Translations under genes and position numbers: made by a program | Notes under the pieces: generated by a model | The model's database searches: none | What the model was told of the DNA's origin: nothing | What the model saw: the letters and a program-made list of their open reading frames with translations, nothing else | Shown here: positions 45,222 to 56,552 of the stretch, one piece after another | How the letters are laid out: each line of letters opens with the position of its first letter | Position numbering within the stretch: the first letter of the stretch is position 1 | From: Paraphoma chrysanthemicola | Lineage: Eukaryota; Ascomycota; Dothideomycetes; Pleosporales; Phaeosphaeriaceae | Reading direction: 5' to 3' | Assembly (NCBI GenBank): GCA_020744225.1 | Contig: JAGMWG010000009.1 | Span: forward strand, 1,240,001-1,304,000 | Length of the DNA: 64,000 nt

Positions 45222-45937
45222 ATGCCGATCAAGTGGACCCCCGAGCTTGACACCATCGTGCGTACTCTCTGCTCACCAGTGGATACATGTACTGACAACT
45301 CTATCTAGTTGCTCCACGGTGTCTTCGAGGAGTGCAACATCTCGTTCTCCAAGGCTCTTTGCGAGAAACTCGCCCAGCGCGTCCGTGCTACCGGTGTCGG
45401 TACGTAGCACCTCATCATCCCTGTACATCAACCTATTCTTCACCTCTTCCATCCCATTTCCCTTCCATCTAACCCAGCCCAACCTACTTCGTATCCACAT
45501 TAGACATTAACATCTTCCTAGAAGCATCCTCCAAGGCCGTCGAGAACCGCCTCTACTCCTGGAAGAAGAAGAACGTCGGCTCCGGCACCAACGCCACATC
45601 CACGCCCTCCAAGGTCCTTGCTACCCCCAAGACTCCTAATTCGCGCGCCAAGGCCACTGGCAGGAAGAAGAAGCTTGCTACGCCATCTGAGTCTGAGAAT
45701 GATGGTCCTGAAGGTCTGATAGATTCGCCGTCGGTCAAGAAGTCGAACAGCAAGCGCGCCAAGTCCACGCCGAAGCGGTCGCATGCTGAGTCCGAGGATG
45801 AGCACGGTATCGCGGAAGTTGAGGAAGAGTATGCGCCGCTTGCTAAGAAGGTCAAGACTGAGCCGGTTGATGATGCTGGTGGAGTCTTGGGCTTGGGCTT
45901 GGGGGGTTTGGAGGGTGACTTTGGGGCTGCAGTCTAA
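45222..45937 (+). CDS. Small Myb/SANT-like nuclear protein
   Basis: Three exons: 45222-45257, 45309-45399 and either 45504-45937 or 45522-45937. Both acceptors are in frame, giving 186 or 180 residues; they differ by DINIFL before EASSKAVENR. The N-terminal part (MPIKWTPELDTILLHGVFEE, then SKALCEKLAQRV and AVENRLYSWKKKN) resembles the short Myb/SANT-like helix-turn-helix proteins common in filamentous fungi, with the last helix as the recognition helix. The rest is lysine-rich with nuclear-localisation-like clusters (TGRKKKL, SNSKRAKSTPKR, LAKKVKTEP). Probably binds DNA or chromatin; targets unknown. Confidence 0.72.
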
Positions 45938-46640
45938 GATGAGTGAAGGGTTATGGAGGGGAGGTGGAAATGAGCAAGTAGGAGAGAAGGGAGTTTGGTG
46001 ATGGAGTTCTCGGAGTTCTTTGGTGCTTTGATATGGGACTGAAGGTGTACTCGTTCAGTCATGGCGGCGATGAAGTGGCAGTCAGGCACATCAGAGTTTC
46101 GAAAGGTCCGCATCAAGCGCGATCCTGGTAGTTTTCGGGCGCAAAGTATGCGCTTCTACTTGAACCTCGAATTCTTGGATTCTGAATCAGTAGTCAAATG
46201 AACATATCATGGAGTTATGGCTCTGCGATTCCAGCACAATCCGAATTCGAATGTACCACAACTATTCCTCTTCAAGAAATTCTGTCAGGAAATGAGTAAT
46301 GTTCCTTTCGTTGAGGTGAGTCTCCGTTCAATATGTCGAACGGGGCCGGGCTTCTTGTGTTAGTCGTTCTTCCCTCAACTCAGATCGTTCACCGTTTGGT
46401 ATGACATCAGCTCAGCATCTAATGACATGAAGGCCACTGCGCTCGTGCAGCAGAATAGTCTGCTTTGTATCATAATGTAGTTATTCTTGCTCTTTACATG
46501 ACTTGTTCTCTTTGTGAGTAATGCATTGGCAGTCTGTGGAGCATTTTGTTTTAAGCGTGCTGAGTCGCCCCAGTTCACTTGCCATGCCCGCCCACGACTT
46601 GGCGGCCTTAAATCGCAATGTCTGTAGCGCATACGTCACA
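45938..46640. other. 3' flank of the SANT-like gene
   Basis: About 0.7 kb with no recognisable gene and no clear repeat copy. Confidence 0.35.
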
Positions 46641-46884
46641 TCGTCCACGCCAAGTGCACTGCAATCTCTAGGGCGAGGGAGAGGGCTGGTGGCGTATAGC
46701 AATAGACGTTCATTGGCTATCACACTGCCTGAGCGGGTGAGAAATTACACAGGCTTTGACGAGTTCGCATATGTAAGCTGTCGCGAATATGCACTGCAAT
46801 TCTTAGGGCGCAAGAGCAGCCTGGAGGCACACAAGGCTGAATCGGGTATACAAGCGAGCTTTGGAGCCGTTCACGCTAGAGAAT

Positions 46885-46962
46885 GCAGTGCAAGTCCAAA
46901 TGCAGGAATGATTTTTTTCTCGAAGAGTGAGGCAAACATTCCTTCATTTGGACTTGCACTGC
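46885..46962. repeat. Fold-back: 26-bp inverted repeat with 26-nt spacer
   Basis: Arms 46885-46910 and 46937-46962 are inverted copies with one mismatch. Each arm includes GCAGTGCAAGTCCAAATG or its complement, so the outer ends are two oppositely oriented cores of the dispersed repeat and the arms extend well beyond the core. The spacer is 46911-46936. As RNA this would make a long, stable hairpin. Confidence 0.85.
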
Positions 46963-48470
46963 AATTTTAAGCTTGAAGGAAAGGATCATAGGTGGAGACA
47001 TTACGAAAGTACGCCGAAAACAATCGGAACGATGAAATATTGCGTTTGAGCAATGCCTCTTGGAGCGGGGCAAAGGGCTAACGAGGGCACCAAGGTACTA
47101 GTTCGTAGGATTGAGTGAGCCGTGCTCTAACGTTATATCACCTTGCACTGAAATCTTTAGCACGTAAGAAAGGTCTGCTTGCGCACAGGAATTTACAAAT
47201 CAATGCAGCCCCGAGGACGAGCACACTTGGGACTTCCCGCCATTTTCAAATTTTGCCATTGCATTACAATTCTTAGCGTGAACAAGAAGATAATTTGCGC
47301 TTAGGGCTGACCATCTGTTGGGCGGATCGATTATCAGGCAAACGGATGACACTGACATTTTGCTGCCCTATCTGAGGCTCCGAGTGCACTGCAATTTTAG
47401 CGTGAAGGAGAGGTATGGTGGCGCACAAGGCTGACCTGTCAGTGTAAGCAGCCCACATGCATGCATGCGCTGGAACATCCTCACCATTGTCCCCCATTTC
47501 CCAGTCTTGCACTGCAATTCTTAGCGTGAACAACGGGATGAGAAACAGAGAAACTCGACCAATTGCATATCAGACGGGCGTACTTGTACACTAAAAGCGG
47601 GACAGTCCACAGCCTTGTTGACTGCGCTGCAATCTCTAGCGTAAAGGAGAGGATGGAAAGGCACAAAGCTGACAGTAATGGGGCGCTTGACAAATCAATA
47701 TTGGTCAGACGTGTAATGCGTCATTCCGGGTGCATTGTTGGCTGATTGCAAACTCTAGCATGAAGAATAGTTCTTGTGACGCTTAAAGACCTCTTGTGTA
47801 TTCTTATATTCAGCCTTACACTGTGATCATACGTGCGAGAAGGGTTGGAAGTAGCGTCAAGATTAATTGACATTTCCCCGGTTGTATCCACACCTGTAGA
47901 TCCCACTGACGGATCCGTACATTCGTATCCAGTCGAACCGATAATGTCTAGCGTAGCATTACCACGCTCCACGTTGACTGTCAGCTGGCGTATGATTACC
48001 TGTTCCTGGCTTCATGCAAGGTTGCACTGCAATTCCTAGCGTCGAAGAGAAGAGCATATGAAGAACTTCCAAGGCAGAATGCACCACAGCCCAGCCAATG
48101 GGCATTACATCGCCGGAAGTGGTAAGAGCAGCGCGTACCCCTGCACAATGCAGAACCGATAGTGTCACCTTTTCGACCAATTCTCGACGTTAGTGGTCGG
48201 CCGATATTTTGCACTGCAATTCTTAGCGTCAACACAATGAAAGTCCCGGGCCTGTTCATATCCGTCTTCCCTCGCCAGATGCCAGTACTTGTATCTGAGT
48301 GAACGATCTTTAGCGAGCATCTCAGCTCGCCTCTTTTGTCTCCGCGAAGCCTTCAAATCATCGCTCACTCTTTACGCCGCTGTACACATGCGCAGTATGG
48401 GAGTGGCTCTTCAGCCTCGCCTTTATTGAGAAGATGAAGATCCAGAAATTCGATAGTTTGTGCTCCACTG

Positions 48471-48518
48471 GAAAGTGAAGACACTTTCATCAGCACTCAA
48501 AGATATATCTAATATCTT
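48471..48518. repeat. Two adjacent small perfect hairpins
   Basis: GAAAGTG/CACTTTC with a 4-nt loop at 48471-48488 and AAGATAT/ATATCTT with a 5-nt loop at 48500-48518. Both are short and could be chance in an AT-rich stretch. Confidence 0.45.
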
Positions 48519-49296
48519 AGATGTGAACACTGCCGCTGAGTCTTGTCACCCTCGTGTGCAAGCAGATGAGGAAAGCTATGATATCTCAAATTCGTAACGG
48601 AAGTTTCTACTCTCATGCGCTAGGAATTGCAGTGCACGAGGGTTTTGACCAACACCCACTGTCTCGGAAGGTCGCGCATGCTATCTGCAAAGCACGTCTA
48701 CATGCAAGCCAAGGTTGCTGCCGCTTCAAAGAAAAGTTGAAGCCAATGATCGGTAAGCATTGCCGCCATCGACCACCGCACTGCAATTACTAGCGCAGGA
48801 GAGCGATTGTTAAAGCACGTACGTTTCCAGTGCCTGTCCGTCACTTGTCAAGACGCCACATTGACCGTTTCTTTCGGTCTCGGGAGTAAAACACAATGGA
48901 AACAGAGTACCATGAAAGTCCATTGCGAACACAGCAGGTAATCATGCTATTCGCAATACTCAAGATCCTTTATTCCGAATGACCTCAATTTCACTTTGTA
49001 CCTCAGCCGGCTACACAATCACTACGAAGTACAAATCTCCAGATATACGGATGGCACCACCGGATAGACTAAGTGACGAAGGTTTCGTCCCGGTTATAGA
49101 AAGTAGCACACAATGGAACACAACGTTAAAGACTGCAATATCTAGCCTCGAAGACCTGATGCATCGCACGACAAGGCTAAAATCCCGGATCTCCGATAGA
49201 CTGCGTTGAACAATCCGGACCCTGGTATGCTACAAGCCTCCCATCCCGCATATCCCAGCGATTCGAATGTGGCGGCGCACCGCAATTCTTAGCGCC

Positions 49297-49718
49297 AACG
49301 AGCACGCATATCCTGGGCACGTGATATAAAGCGGGTGGCCATCCATAATCTATTTTCGGTTGGAGAGTGAAAGCTAGTAGAGAAGCCGAGTTTGAGGGAA
49401 TCGCTCCTCTTTGGATTTTACTGAGACATTGAGTTTTAGGAAGAAATTTGGGCCTTTCTCAGAATCGAAATTGTAGCCATCCATGCTCATCCAGCGATAC
49501 TCAGCTCAGTCATTGTCTTCTAAGCTGCATCTTTCTTAGGACTTTTTTTTGGCGAAACAATGAAACCAAATCCAAACACATATCGGATAATGCTGTGGTA
49601 AAATAACTCACGACTTTAGAACTGCCCGTGGTTTAGATTCTAATACGTCGACCATGCAAGCAGATTATGTTTGCCTGATGGCCATTCGGCACATCGTCCC
49701 ACAAGACCTCATTCCATA
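49297..49718. other. Flank between the repeat array and the SDR gene
   Basis: About 420 bp with no repeat copy or gene. Confidence 0.35.
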
Positions 49719-50541
49719 TCACTTGCTAGTCGTACTACTCATCTTCAACCCACCATCAATTTCCACCACACTCCCGTTAACATACCTCGCCTCCTCACCA
49801 AACAAAAACGCCACCACATCAGCCACTTCCTCCGGCGTTCCCAGTCTCTCCAACGCATTACCTAGCCTCATCCTCTCCACCGCCTCTCCCCCTTTGACTA
49901 TCCCCGCATTCGTCGGTGTATCAATATATCCCGGCGCCACACAATTCACCCGTATACCCTTTGGTCCCAGTTCTAGCGCGAGAGACTTGGACATGCCAAT
50001 CAGTCCAAATTTCGTCGTACAGTAGACAGATTGTAACGCAGACCCTCTGATCCCAGATATCGAACTAACATTCACAATACTCCCACCGCTTTTCATATGC
50101 TTAACACACTCTCGCGTGGTAACAAACACACCCTTGAGATTCGTATTCACAAGTTTATCCCAGTACTCGTCGCTCGTGTCTTCCAATGGTATAGATGTGG
50201 GATTCACGCCCGCGCAGTTGAATACGTGGTCGATGCGGCCAAATTTCTCAATCGTGGCGGCGACAAAGGATTGGACTTGGGCGGTTGAGCCGACGTCGAC
50301 TTGGTGCGTGTAGGACGGGGTGGATAGCGAGGAGGAGACGGCGGTCAGAGCGGGGAGATTGATGTCGCAAAGGGAAATAGTAGCGCCGAGGGAGGACATT
50401 TTGAGGGCGGTGGCGCGTCTATGTGAGCATTTTGTTAGCTTTGTGTGCGCGCTTGTAATATGAGGATAGAGTGATGTCGTACCCGATGCCACTTGCTCCT
50501 CCTGTTACCAGTACGACTCTGTCTTGGAAGGGTTTCGCCAT
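49719..50541 (-). CDS. Short-chain dehydrogenase/reductase (3-oxoacyl-ACP-reductase-like)
   Basis: Two exons (50483-50541, 49719-50418) give 252 residues, the classical SDR length. Seen: cofactor motif TGGASGIG with the intron right after it, DINLPAL at the end of beta-2 with Asp favouring NAD(H), NCAGV in place of NNAG, catalytic Ser in VNVSSISG, and Tyr-Lys in YCTTK. The C-terminus has APGYIDTPTNAG and VNGSVVEIDGG. It should be a soluble NAD(P)-dependent oxidoreductase; the substrate is not readable. It is divergent from nothing close: the hybrid kinase gene upstream is on the same strand. Confidence 0.92.
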
Positions 50542-50961
50542 GATATGATTGCCTACGAAGCTGGCTACGATTATGGAGGATGGAGTTTGAGGTCAAAGCA
50601 ATCAATTCCGCCCGCTTTGGTGGGATAGTGCATCGTGGTGCGGAAGTGACGATGTTTGTTTGCGGAGAAGTGGGGTGAAGTGGGATGCTCGAAGCATGAC
50701 TCGTGCTCTGAGCTTATCTCGACGTGACCATGCCGTGTTGATCAGTTTCAAGCACATCTTCCAGGGCTTTAGCCGATATGCAACGTCAAAAGATGAGGGT
50801 ATCGATTCATCAAGACTATATGGAACTCAAAACAATACGCTTTCTTTCATCCAACCTGTGCAAATGCGACCCAAGACTTCCCAGCTAACCTATCCAGTAG
50901 CGACCCGGAACGCCTCGCAATGCAGCCTCGGATTTTCCAAGCATCAAATTCAATCCTCGTG
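50542..50961. other. Intergenic region
   Basis: About 420 bp between the start of the SDR gene and the stop of the hybrid kinase, both on minus. Presumably contains the SDR promoter; nothing specific is visible. Confidence 0.4.
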
Positions 50962-53900
50962 CTATCGCTTCTGTCTGTCCATGGATCTCTCGCCACCCCT
51001 GGTTTCTCCTTCTCTGCCAGATCTCTTCCCTTCTCTTCCGTCTCTTCGATCCTTGTCTTCCTGTGACTCGAGCTCTATACGGGCACTCCCGCCCCCATAC
51101 ATCTGCTTGTTTTGCTTCTTCGATCTTGGGGGTGACTCTTCGATTGCTGCAACTTCTTTGTCAGTTGCGGCTTCCCGTGCCATATCATCTTTCCCTTCCT
51201 TTGTCGAGATTCTCTCTCTATCGCTCGCGGTGTTGCCGTCTTTGTCTTCCAAGGCGATGCTCCTTATTCGTTTGACCAAATCCTCGACTTTGAAAGGCTT
51301 GGAGATGATGTCGTCCATACCGGCAGCACGCATGCTTTTGGTCTGTGCTTCTCGTACATTTGCGGAAACACCAAGGATATGGCTGTAACCTGCTTTCCCT
51401 TGTTGCTGAAGCTGCCGAATCTCTTGCGTCGCTGCGTTACCATCCTTGATGGGCATTTCTTGATCCATGAGGATACAATCGAAGTAGTTGCGATCGTGAG
51501 GATCGTCGCTTGGAATCTGGCCGCGTTCCGCGACCGCGTCAATAGCCTCCTGACCATTATTTGCTGTGAAAACCTCAAAGCCTTTCGACTGAAGTTGACG
51601 TCGGAGAACCTTCTGGTTGATTAGATTGTCTTCCACTAGAAGTAATGTCTTCTTCTCATCGACTCGCTTGTTACTTTGTGAGCGCGACGTATCATCTGCA
51701 GCACTCCCCTGTCGTTCTGTCTCTCCGGCTTGTAGATCAGGCAGCTTGTTCTCTATGGCTTCGCTCACATCAGATCGCTCAGGCTGAATGTCCTTTGCAA
51801 TGGCTTCTGTCTCTTTATACCGGCTGTCTTCCGTAGACTCAGGGTGTGTCTCGGGCAGGTATTCCGTTGGTGGATCGCGCAGTGATTTATTGACATATTC
51901 CAGATCCACGCCAGAATGGCTAGAGAGTGTCTTGGGCACCGGGCGTTCGTTTTGGCGCTCCTTTATTTGTGCTAAATTCGAGTTCGCGCGACTGTAGCCG
52001 GGACGTGTTTGCAAGCCTTGTTCAGGTTTGGTCGAGTTGGAGTTTTCTGAATTGGTACGGGATGAGAAAGGGGGGCGACCGTCTTCGCTCGAGCCGTCGG
52101 AACGTCGCACTTTGAAGAAGAAACCAAAGGTCGAGCCTTCGCCTTCTTTTGAGCTTACACCAATATCGCCGCCATGCAATTGACATACTGAGAGTAGAGT
52201 CAGCAAAATTATGGTTTGGTCACCACGTCAAACTTACGCTTTCGTGAGATGAACAAGCCCAGTCCAGAACCGCCGTAATTCTCTTGAGTTTTGGGAGTGG
52301 CTTGCCTTCACACGACGATCAGCATGAAAAGTGCACAACGCGACACATGACCTACCGAAAGCGCTCAAATAGCTTAGCCTGACCCTCGCGACTGATTCCT
52401 ATACCAGTGTCCTTCACAGCAACCATGAGGTAAAAGGGCTCGCCGGCACCCCACTCAGAGCTCATGGTCGAGTCAATGTGAAAAGCGTCTTGGTCTTGGC
52501 TGAAATATATCACGTTCGGAGGATATGATGTTGGTCGTTCAATGGAAGCGCCCATGGAAACTATGATCTTCCGTTCTCCGTTCTTCTTTGCGGTGAACTT
52601 GATTGCATTAGTGATCAAGTTGACCAGGACTAGGCAAGTCAGCACACTCTTTTCGGCGTCTATGGCAGCCTCACCTTGCTTCATTCTGTTTAGATCGGCT
52701 ACAACGTGTTCGATCTTGTTGTCGTCGTAGGAAACATCCATGGCGTAGTGAAATTTAATATTCTTCGCCTTGAACTCTGATTGGAACACTTTCAGCGCTT
52801 TGGAGAACTCCCACTTCGGGCGTGTTTCTGAAGATTGTTAATGTGTGTTGAGGAAACATGGCTTTGTAGCTTACCTCGAGGTACAAGTGACAACATCATG
52901 GAATCCAGCTTGGAGAAGGAGAGAATATCATCAACGAGTGTGTTCTGATGGGAAACACACAGTAGGATGGTATCTGCGGCATCAAGAATATCGGCCACTT
53001 GGTCCTTGAGATCCTCATGGGTGGCTCCAATCTCTCTCGTGACATCCCGCACCTCTTCTGCCAAATGAAGTACAGCACTGAGTGGGTTGCGAATTTCATG
53101 TGAGACCATGTCGATGAACCTTTCTTGCTGCTCTTTCCGTTCTTGAGCTTCTGTTGCAGCTCGTTCCTGAGTCAGCTGTGCCTGCTTGATCTCCGTGATG
53201 TCAACGATGGCGCTTATGAAGCCAGCGTCTGGATCGTCACTGAGTGGCCGGAGCAGAAATAATCTCCATTCCCCTTCTTCGCCGGTAGACGATGTGGCAC
53301 ATCGAAACTCGCATCGGAGCTCTTTTCGGCTAGAAAAGGCCTCGCGGTATGCAGACATGACACTCTCGTAATCGTCGGGATGAATGCTCTCTGGCCACGC
53401 GCGAAACTCATTCTGAATCTTGTTGGTGGTGAGCTTGAAGAAGCCGTCGTTCACGAAGATAGCCTCGGCCTCGGAATCCAGAATAGCAAGTCCATTGGGT
53501 AGCAATTCCGCAAAGCGTTGGAAGAGCTGGGTTTGCATCGAGTCTACCTGCTCTGTGCCCATTTTCCTGCTATTCTGCTGGGTCTGCGAATCTTTGATCT
53601 GCCTGCCAGGATGTTCGTTGGCGAGTTTGTCTAGACCGTCTATTGACATGTATCTGTCCACTGTGGCGTTCGCCAGTAGTTGTGCCAGGACACCGACACG
53701 TGAGCCATTTTCGTCCAGCAACGTGCTCAGCAACAGCTGTGCATCACGAGTATCCTGCGGAACTTTCTTGAGGAAGAAGCGAGCCGCTGGCGAGCGTCAG
53801 GCGGGCGCATAGTATGGCGGAACAATGGCGATGCTTACCTACCTTGACCGTACGTCCGCGTAGGACCTTTGTCAGAGCGTCAAGCGCCTCCTCCCCGTAG

Positions 53901-54221
53901 CTCTCATGCGCAGTCGTCCCCAATCCGTCTAAATCGCTGCGTGCCTTGCCCCAGGCGAGGTTATGTACGATGGTTAGGTCCTCTCCCCAAAAGATAGCAG
54001 CGCAGTGGGGCAGAGGGAGAATACACGAGTTCACGAGGCATTTCAGTGACGCTGGCCAGTTGTCGCGCGCTCCGAGGGATGACTGAGACCTGCTGTTGGT
54101 TAGCAAAGGGCTCCGGCTTCACCCAACAGCTGCGGTCTCACCAGTTCTTGCGGTCCAAGTTCTCTACATTGCAGTCGTACACAGAAATTCCCGCGGCGGT
54201 CAGCTTGTCGAGGTTCTCCAT
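50962..54221 (-). CDS. Hybrid histidine kinase (PAS - HisKA - HATPase - receiver)
   Basis: Multi-exon gene; the start at 54221 gives MENLDKLTAAGISVYDCNVE and its intron joins to NWSQSSLGARDNWPASLKCL. The N-terminal part resembles a PAS/GAF sensor. A clear PAS follows (LPNGLAILDSEAEAIFVNDG, PESIHPDDYESVM, ISAIVDITEIKQAQ). The phosphoacceptor His is in FIDMVSHEIRNPLSAVLHL. ATPase boxes: N in VLVNLITNAIKFT, G1 VKDTGIGISREG, F LFERFR, G2 GGSGLGLFISR. The receiver has VEDNLINQKVLRRQL, phospho-Asp in ILMDQEMPIKDG and Lys in IISKPFK. No transmembrane helix is seen, so it is probably cytosolic. The input signal is unknown. All catalytic residues are present. Confidence 0.93.
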
Positions 54222-56449
54222 GGCGCTTGTACAGGGCGCCGGAGAGCGTGACAGATCTCGCGCTGGGCCGTCGAGCAGCAGTCTGTTACAAAGCACCAGC
54301 GCGCAGCGCGAAGTAAGAGAAGCAGAAGCGGAACAGGTGACGTCAGGGCTAGGAACTCAACTGTCCAACGCTTGCCCCACTGCCCGCGTGCCTGGGGCTT
54401 CAGCCTGCCCGGGTCACCACGTCGCCGCAACGCTGTGTGGGTTGAAAAAAGACATCATGGCGGTCTAGAACCCGTCATCGCTGATCGCGCGTCTCCTGCG
54501 CTTGCCCACAGCGAGCGCCTCCGCAAGCGCGAAGGGACATCTGCCCGCCGACGCAGTCCAAATCAGGCGCAGTGCCACGAGGAGTCGTCTAAGTTAAGCT
54601 ACCGCCTGATCTTCTGGAAAAGTGCGCACTGGAGCGATGCGTTAACTGTACTGATAGGACGGCCTTGTGGATGTGATCGGCGCACCCGTTGGCGATGACG
54701 TAGCATACGGCTGGCACCCCGGCTCGTTCGGGCGTCCAGGGTCCACAACACCATGCCAGCGCACAGGTACCATCTTGAAAACTAACATCTGCGCTCGACA
54801 GAAAAGCCTTCCGTGCCGATCGTGGGGTAAAGTACCCGCCTGGTTCGATCCATACGCCACCTGATCCGAATCTTCTCATCCCCTTCGGAGTCTTCCAGGT
54901 TTTAGTATAAGGCAAGGGACCACCTGATGTCTTGTGAATATGTAGCTACGTGTTTCTTAATGCTCAGTAATCACTACCCGGTAGGCAAAAAAAGCGATTT
55001 GATCACCCTTCGTCCGAACAAGTCCATTCGAGGCACGCCAGGTTACACGCGTACACTTCAGCCAAGCCATATTTCGGAGCCCGCCAGCTGGACCACCGAC
55101 ATAGTGTTCTGCAACTATAGGAAAGAATTTTAGGCACTTTCCAACAGTTCTATTAACTGTGGTGGAGGAATGCAAGACATGTATTTGGTGGCTCGGTCAC
55201 CTCAGTCTTGGAGAACCGCCAGCAAGCACTTCGTCGTCTCGCCTTCGCTATGGGCAGACCCCCGTGTTCCTCAACGAGGCTGGCGACGAGAAGTGGAGCG
55301 GGTGGACGCCGTTAGCATTGTGGTCATTCTCAACTGCATACCAATGGCTTCTTTGATTAAACATCAAGAGGAAAGGAAGCTGTGCGATAGTCAGGGTATT
55401 GGGAGCGACTCCAAGAGGATGCCCAGGTAGCGTTGTTCTAGTCTCCAAATAGCCCAATAATACACAGCAAGGATAAGCCCTTGTTTGTAGACATGTCCAC
55501 TGTTTGAAAGTGAAAGCGAAATCTGTGCTACATCTTTCCACCTCCACTAGGACAATACGTGGACGACATGCGCGACTCCACTTGAGCAGTCGTAGACCGA
55601 ATGCAAGATTCGCGAGGTGCTTAGCCTTTTATAAAGGTTCAGCCGTAGGTGTATGCGTGTGCGTGTGCAAGGGCTTTCAGGGGTGGCCCGTCGGATGTGG
55701 AAAGACGTAGAGTTCGGAGACGTTTTTGGATAGCTTCAGTGCAGAGCACAAGCACTGGAACTCGGGAATTCATATTCAAGACAACGTGGGAAAGAAGTTG
55801 TACCATATGAGTGCATATTCCAAGAAGTAGCTTCATCCGCGAAGCTTGGTCCATGGTAACCAGGAAGAGTTGACAGCATGCTTGTCTGGACAGGCCTGGA
55901 CAACGGTCTCGGCACCGAATGCCATTGCGCCTGATCGAACGAGCACGCGACCGTAAAGAGACGCTAATTGGGTCTGGAGTGAGCCAAAAGCCTCCAGTTA
56001 TCGATGACTGGAAGTTAATTGCTGAGAATGGAAATTTTAAAGGTTTATGAGAGCGCCTTGTGGACGGTCCCGCGAAATGAAGCTGTACCACCGCGATGTT
56101 GTTCGTCTGCGGAACTTGATTATCCGGTCTCGGCTGCTCTCATTATATTGTAACGATGTTCGGCAGTATTCAGCGTAAAGCGCGGATGCTGTGAATACGG
56201 CAGGTTGGTATTGAACGATTGCAAGACGCATATGCGAATGTCGCTGGGCGGACTCCAACGTGCTCCAAAAGACCGATATCGCTATCCGTGGAAACCCGAA
56301 ACTCGGCAGTAATCGACACACGAAATAACAGTTACCCAACCAGGCAGGTCTACCAGCACTGTTGGAAGTGAAAGGGACTTTGCCGGCTTATCGTAGCGAA
56401 AGGCAGAAGTGAAGGTGAAACATTGCTGCATCACGTGATAGAGTTCGCA
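54222..56449. other. Long divergent intergenic region, about 2.2 kb
   Basis: Between the starts of the hybrid kinase (minus) and CWC2 (plus). Several open frames of 60-150 codons exist on both strands but have no recognisable domain or splice-consistent extension. A short GT-alternating tract lies near 55655. I annotate no gene here. Confidence 0.4.
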
Positions 56450-56479
56450 GCGTCGCGCTAGTTCACTCTAGCGCGACGC
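56450..56479. repeat. Perfect 12-bp inverted repeat upstream of CWC2
   Basis: Arms GCGTCGCGCTAG (56450-56461) and CTAGCGCGACGC (56468-56479) with a 6-nt loop, ending about 73 bp before the CWC2 start codon. It could be a hairpin in the 5' leader or a palindromic binding site. Confidence 0.75.
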
Positions 56480-56552
56480 TTGAATCCAAAAGTTCCATGC
56501 GACACCACCGCGGTCTTAACTACCAATTCTACAATACCACACAACACACCCC

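Larger units (their letters stand above)
46655..49296 (+). repeat. Gene-free array of a short degenerate repeat (core TTGCACTGCAATTCTTAGCG), about 16 copies
   Basis: Copies start near 46655, 46790, 46873 (minus), 46952, 47143, 47259, 47385, 47507, 47622, 47741, 48022, 48209, 48618 (minus), 48778, 49131 and 49275; a very weak one may lie at 47815. The core starts with the near-palindrome TTGCA-C-TGCAA. In better-preserved copies it is followed by GTGAAGGAGAGG, then about 8 nt, then GGCGCACAAGGCTGAC, so the conserved unit is about 50 bp. Between 47143 and 47741 the spacing is nearly regular (116, 126, 122, 115 and 119 bp), but the spacers do not look alike, so it is not a simple tandem repeat. 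No protein gene is visible in this stretch. Origin unknown: non-autonomous element or regulatory array are both possible. Confidence 0.85.

Noticed and set aside
38439..45937. Possible biosynthetic gene cluster around the aspartate kinase
   Set aside because: Neighbours are a disordered protein, an unknown protein and a SANT-like protein; no backbone synthase, transporter or tailoring enzyme set.
46655..49296. CRISPR-like array
   Set aside because: The repeats are short, degenerate, on both strands and irregularly spaced overall, and the genome is clearly eukaryotic.
54830..54865. tRNA-like B box (GGTTCGATCC)
   Set aside because: Neither a T stem nor an acceptor stem can be paired around it.
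55639..56091. Minus-strand open frame of 150 codons
   Set aside because: No domain, biased composition, and its C-terminus is encoded by a GT-alternating tract; likely chance.
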